In this document: positions 61,271 to 64,000 of the stretch, one piece after another | Layout of the letters: each line of letters opens with the position of its first letter | How positions within the stretch are numbered: the stretch's first letter is position 1 | Translations under genes and position numbers: made by a program | The notes under the pieces: generated by a model | Told to the model about the DNA's origin: nothing | The model's database searches: none | Seen by the model: only the letters and a program-made list of their open reading frames with translations | Assembly: GCF_009759665.1 (NCBI RefSeq) | Contig: NZ_WQNE01000003.1 | Location: 1-64,000, forward strand | DNA: 64,000 bases | From: Bradyrhizobium cajani | Lineage (GTDB): Bacteria > Pseudomonadota > Alphaproteobacteria > Rhizobiales > Xanthobacteraceae | Direction: 5' to 3'

Positions 61271-61543
61271 TCATGCTCCGACACGCCGTGGCGGTCCCGG
61301 CTCCTTCAGACGAACGCCGCGTCCGCCGCTTTCGCTGCGCGTCTGCTCGCCGATCAGCTCGACGCCGGCCCGATCGAACGCGTCGACCACCTTGATCAAG
61401 GTCTCGACCACGCCGCGAACATTGCCGGTCGAGGCCTCCATCCGCTGGATGGTCGGCAGCGACACGCCTGCGAGTTCGGCCAAGGTCCTCTGGTCAATGC
61501 CAAGCAGCGCGCGGGCTGCCCGCATCTGGAACGACGTGATCAC
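61271..61543 (-). CDS. Small Xre-type DNA-binding regulator
   Basis: A 90-residue protein beginning MITSFQMRAARALLGIDQRTLAELAGVSLPTIQRMEASTG, a clear helix-turn-helix of the Xre/lambda Cro type, then VVETLIKVVDAFDRAGVELIG. The start is GTG 61543. It sits 114 bases before sulP on the same strand, with a perfect palindrome in its own promoter region, so it is probably autoregulated and may control sulP. Confidence 0.82.
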   Translation of the reverse strand: MITSFQMRAARALLGIDQRTLAELAGVSLPTIQRMEASTGNVRGVVETLIKVVDAFDRAGVELIGEQTRSESGGRGVRLKEPGPPRRVGA

Positions 61544-61590
61544 CTTAGCCTCACGTATCAGAAGTTATAAGTGATATCTGGTGCGTATAC

Positions 61591-61611
61591 AATGATGTAG
61601 AATACATCATT
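61591..61611. promoter_or_regulatory. Palindromic operator upstream of the Xre gene
   Basis: AATGATGTA-GAA-TACATCATT: perfect nine-base arms, three-base centre. On the minus strand it lies between TTGAAT and TGTATA boxes (17-base spacer). Confidence 0.6.
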
Positions 61612-61649
61612 CAAGATCGAACGCAAGGGGCCGCTGATCTGTGTCCGCC

Positions 61650-61734
61650 GTCATTGCGAGGAGCTCTTGCGTCGAAGCAATCCAGCCTGTCTCTGTGCGA
61701 GCAGTCTGGATTGCTTCGCTGCGCTCGCAATGAC
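61650..61734. repeat. Palindromic repeat (GTCATTGCGAGCGCAGCGAAGC family)
   Basis: GTCATTGCGAGGAGCTC at one end and TTGCTTCGCTGCGCTCGCAATGAC at the other; third copy of the family of 29585-29662, with one arm altered. Confidence 0.8.
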
Positions 61735-61785
61735 GGAGATCTGGGCACGCGTTCAGTCAAAAGAAACGCCGGGATCGTGGAGACA

Positions 61786-61829
61786 GCCCCTCACCCCACC
61801 CCCTCCCCGCAAGAACGGGGAGAGGGAGT
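61786..61829. repeat. Fragment of the CTCTCCCCGC palindromic family
   Basis: CCCCTCACCCCACCCCCTCC and CCGCAAGAACGGGGAGAGGG; a single arm, as in 33711-33857. Confidence 0.7.
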
Positions 61830-61876
61830 GAGACAGCGGTGCCTCCCTTACGGCGTCCCCTGCCGCCCGGGACGAC

Positions 61877-63925
61877 TCACGCCGCGTGCTGATGCGCGGC
61901 GATGATCTGGTCGGCGGCGCGGCCCGTCACTTCGGCCATGTGGTCGAACTGGCGGGTGAAGCTGCCTGCGCCGGCCGTGGCCGAGCGCAGCTCGACGATG
62001 AGTTCGCCGATCTCGGCTTCCGGCATCATGGCGCGGACGCAGTCCCAGCCGCTCCAGCCGTCGCGGGTGTCGAAGCCGAGGATCTGGCCGCGCCGCGCCG
62101 ACAGGATCGCGTTGATCTTGGCGGTGGCGTCGGTCGGACAGACGATCTCGACCATGTGGATCGGCTCAAGCAGAACCGGCTGGCACTGCGGCAGGCCTTC
62201 GTTGAGCCCGATCCGCGCCGCCGTGCGGAAGGCGAGATCGGAGGAATCGACGCTGTGATAGGAGCCGTCGGTCAGCGTCACCTGCACGTCGGTGACGGGG
62301 AAACCGAGCGGACCGCGCGTGAGCCCGTCGACGACGCCTTCCTCCACCGCCGGGATGTAGTTGCGCGGCACCGCGCCGCCCACCACCTTCTCGGCGAATT
62401 TGAAGCCGTCGCCGCGCGGCAGCGGCTTGATGTCGAGCACGACGTCGCCGAACTGGCCGTGGCCGCCCGACTGTTTCTTGTGGCGCCCGCGCTGGGTGAT
62501 CGGCTTGCGGATGGTCTCCTGGTAGCCGATCCCGGGCGGATGCGAGGTGAGCTTGACGCCGAAGCGGTCGCGCAGCCGCTCGCCGGCGACGCGCAGATGC
62601 ATCTCGCCCTGTCCCCACAGCACGGTATCGTGGGTCTGGGCGTTCTGCACGACGACCAGCGAAGGATCCTCCTCGTGCAGCCTGGCCATCGCCTGACCGA
62701 GCTTCACGTCATCCTTGCGATCGGTCGCCGCGATCGAGATCGCGAGCACCGGCGGCGTCGGCTCCATGGCGGCGAGCGCGGCCGGCGGCGTCTTGCCGTT
62801 CGAGACCGTGTCGCCGGTCCTGACGGGATCGAGCTTGCCGAGCGCCACGGTGTCGCCGGCTTCAGCCGAGGCGCGCTTGGTATCGTAGGCGCCGTTGACG
62901 GCGAGGATGCCGGAGATCCGCCCCGCACCGCCCGAGGCGGATTGCAGCGTCGCACCGTCGTCGAGATGGCCGGCGAGCAGCCGCGTCAGCGACAGCTTGC
63001 CGCCGTGCTGCGAATGCAGCGTCTTGAAGACGTAGCCGAGCGCATCCCTGGTCTCCGCTACGCCGAGACGCCTTGCGGTCTCCGCGACGTCAGGCGCCTC
63101 GTGGCGCAGCGCCTTCATCAATCGCAACACACCGTTTTCGCGCGCGGCAGCGCCCAGCAGCACCGGACAGATCAGCCCCTCGCGCAACTCGCGGGCGAGA
63201 TCGTCGAACACGGCATCGCGCGGCGGCTGGATGTCTTCGAGCAGTTGCTCCATCAGCGCATCGTCATGGTCGGCGAGCTTCTCCAGCATCGAGAAGCGGG
63301 CCTCCTTCTCGCGGTCGAGATCGCCGCCTGCGAGCGCGATCACTTCGGAAGCCTTGTGCTCGCGATAGATGAAGGCGCGCTCCAGCGCGAGATCGACGAA
63401 GCCCTCGATCAGCTCGTCCTTCCAGATCGGAATCTGGCGCAGCACCAGCGGCACGCGCGAGGCGGGCTGGAGCGTTGCGAGCGTCTCGCGGATGCGCTTG
63501 TTGGCGCGGTCGATCTTGTTGAGGAACAGGAAACGCGGGATCTTCAGCTCCTCCAGCTCACGCAGGATGATCTGAAGCTGCGGCAGCTTCTTCTCGTCGG
63601 CCTCGCAGACCACGATTGCGGCATCGACCGCAGGCAAGGCGGCGCGCATGTCGTGGGCAAATTCGACGGAACCGGGACAATCGAGGAAGGTGTAGCTGTC
63701 GCCCATGAAACTCGTGGTGGCGGCAGTGAGCCCGACGGTCATCTTGTGATGGCGGGCCTCCGGGCTGGCGTCGCCGACGGAGGTTCCGGCGTCGACGCTG
63801 CCGGCGCGCGGGATTGCGCCCGTTCGCGCCAGTATTGCTTCGAGAAGTGTGGTTTTACCGCTTTGGAAAGGGCCCACCAGCGCGATGCACCGTGGACCTC
63901 GGGGACTTCTGACGTCTTGTCCCAT
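61877..63925 (-). CDS. EF-G-like translation GTPase (EF-G2 type)
   Basis: A 682-residue protein with the five-domain layout of EF-G: GTPase (G1 GPFQSGKT, residues 18-25; G3 DCPGS, 82-86; G4 NKID), domain 2, III, IV (GHGQFGDVVLDIKPL) and V (EIVCPTDATAKINAILSARRGQILG). It differs from true EF-G: G1 is not GHIDAGKT, the switch I RGITI is absent, and the catalytic His of DTPGH is Ser86. It belongs to the EF-G-like paralogue group whose members usually do not replace EF-G. AGGAGG lies just before ATG 63925. No ribosomal genes are near, unlike the real fusA. Confidence 0.88.
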   Translation of the reverse strand: MGQDVRSPRGPRCIALVGPFQSGKTTLLEAILARTGAIPRAGSVDAGTSVGDASPEARHHKMTVGLTAATTSFMGDSYTFLDCPGSVEFAHDMRAALPAVDAAIVVCEADEKKLPQLQIILRELEELKIPRFLFLNKIDRANKRIRETLATLQPASRVPLVLRQIPIWKDELIEGFVDLALERAFIYREHKASEVIALAGGDLDREKEARFSMLEKLADHDDALMEQLLEDIQPPRDAVFDDLARELREGLICPVLLGAAARENGVLRLMKALRHEAPDVAETARRLGVAETRDALGYVFKTLHSQHGGKLSLTRLLAGHLDDGATLQSASGGAGRISGILAVNGAYDTKRASAEAGDTVALGKLDPVRTGDTVSNGKTPPAALAAMEPTPPVLAISIAATDRKDDVKLGQAMARLHEEDPSLVVVQNAQTHDTVLWGQGEMHLRVAGERLRDRFGVKLTSHPPGIGYQETIRKPITQRGRHKKQSGGHGQFGDVVLDIKPLPRGDGFKFAEKVVGGAVPRNYIPAVEEGVVDGLTRGPLGFPVTDVQVTLTDGSYHSVDSSDLAFRTAARIGLNEGLPQCQPVLLEPIHMVEIVCPTDATAKINAILSARRGQILGFDTRDGWSGWDCVRAMMPEAEIGELIVELRSATAGAGSFTRQFDHMAEVTGRAADQIIAAHQHAA

Positions 63926-64000
63926 TCGCCGCCTCCTTTTTTTGGAGCTCGGCCCATGATTGGGTCGGCAAACGGTGATGCTCTGCCCGTCCCCGAGATT

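Overview
The window looks like a 64 kb piece of chromosome from an alphaproteobacterium of the Bradyrhizobium/Nitrobacteraceae group. The support is: mostly high-GC coding; a small dimeric-type chlorite dismutase very like the Nitrobacter one; trxB followed directly by an LsrB/VtlR-type LysR gene; a tRNA-His with G1.U72 and A73 and no G-1; a DnaG primase without zinc ligands; and many long intergenic palindromic repeats of the kind that fill Bradyrhizobium genomes.

Layout. 1-3.9 kb: the end of a small membrane protein gene, a possible small RNA, a conserved 78-residue protein, then an AT-rich minus-strand operon (2959 to 1111) of two small proteins and a TIR-like protein. This operon is the best candidate for an undescribed system. 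3.9-8.6 kb: rpoD and dnaG; dnaG has unusual base composition and a LexA-type box inside its promoter. 8.7-10.2 kb: a BrnT/BrnA toxin-antitoxin pair and cld. 10.3-19.6 kb: small metabolic, transport and regulatory genes (gamma-glutamylcyclotransferase, N-formylglutamate amidohydrolase family, LysE exporter, ArsR plus two SRPBCC proteins, MarR unit, acyl-CoA synthetase, epoxide hydrolase, YqeY). 19.8-29.5 kb: carA, cupin, Dps, methyltransferase, a tRNA-like sequence, ArsR/MFS pair, carB, greA. 29.6-35.2 kb: Lrp, trxB-lsrB, a DapA-like aldolase, two tiny related membrane proteins, and an orphan ParA-type ATPase. 35.7-40.9 kb is accessory: Cys-rich periplasmic protein, AEC transporter with two decayed copies of its 3' end, vanadium haloperoxidase-like protein, GrlR-like protein, RES/Xre toxin-antitoxin. 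41-64 kb: tRNA-His, phasin, large PAS histidine kinase, thiolase, serA-serC, GNAT-GST, two outer-membrane barrels, glmM, lactate-dehydrogenase-like flavoenzyme, aroE, SulP transporter with an Xre regulator, and an EF-G-like GTPase.

How genes fit together. carA and carB encode the two subunits of carbamoyl-phosphate synthase. serA and serC catalyse consecutive steps of serine synthesis. aroE and glmM serve aromatic amino acid and cell-wall precursor synthesis. trxB-lsrB is a redox pair. Several local regulators (ArsR, MarR, Lrp, Xre, probably BrnA) sit beside clear inverted-repeat operators. All functional calls come from reading the sequence; no database search was run.
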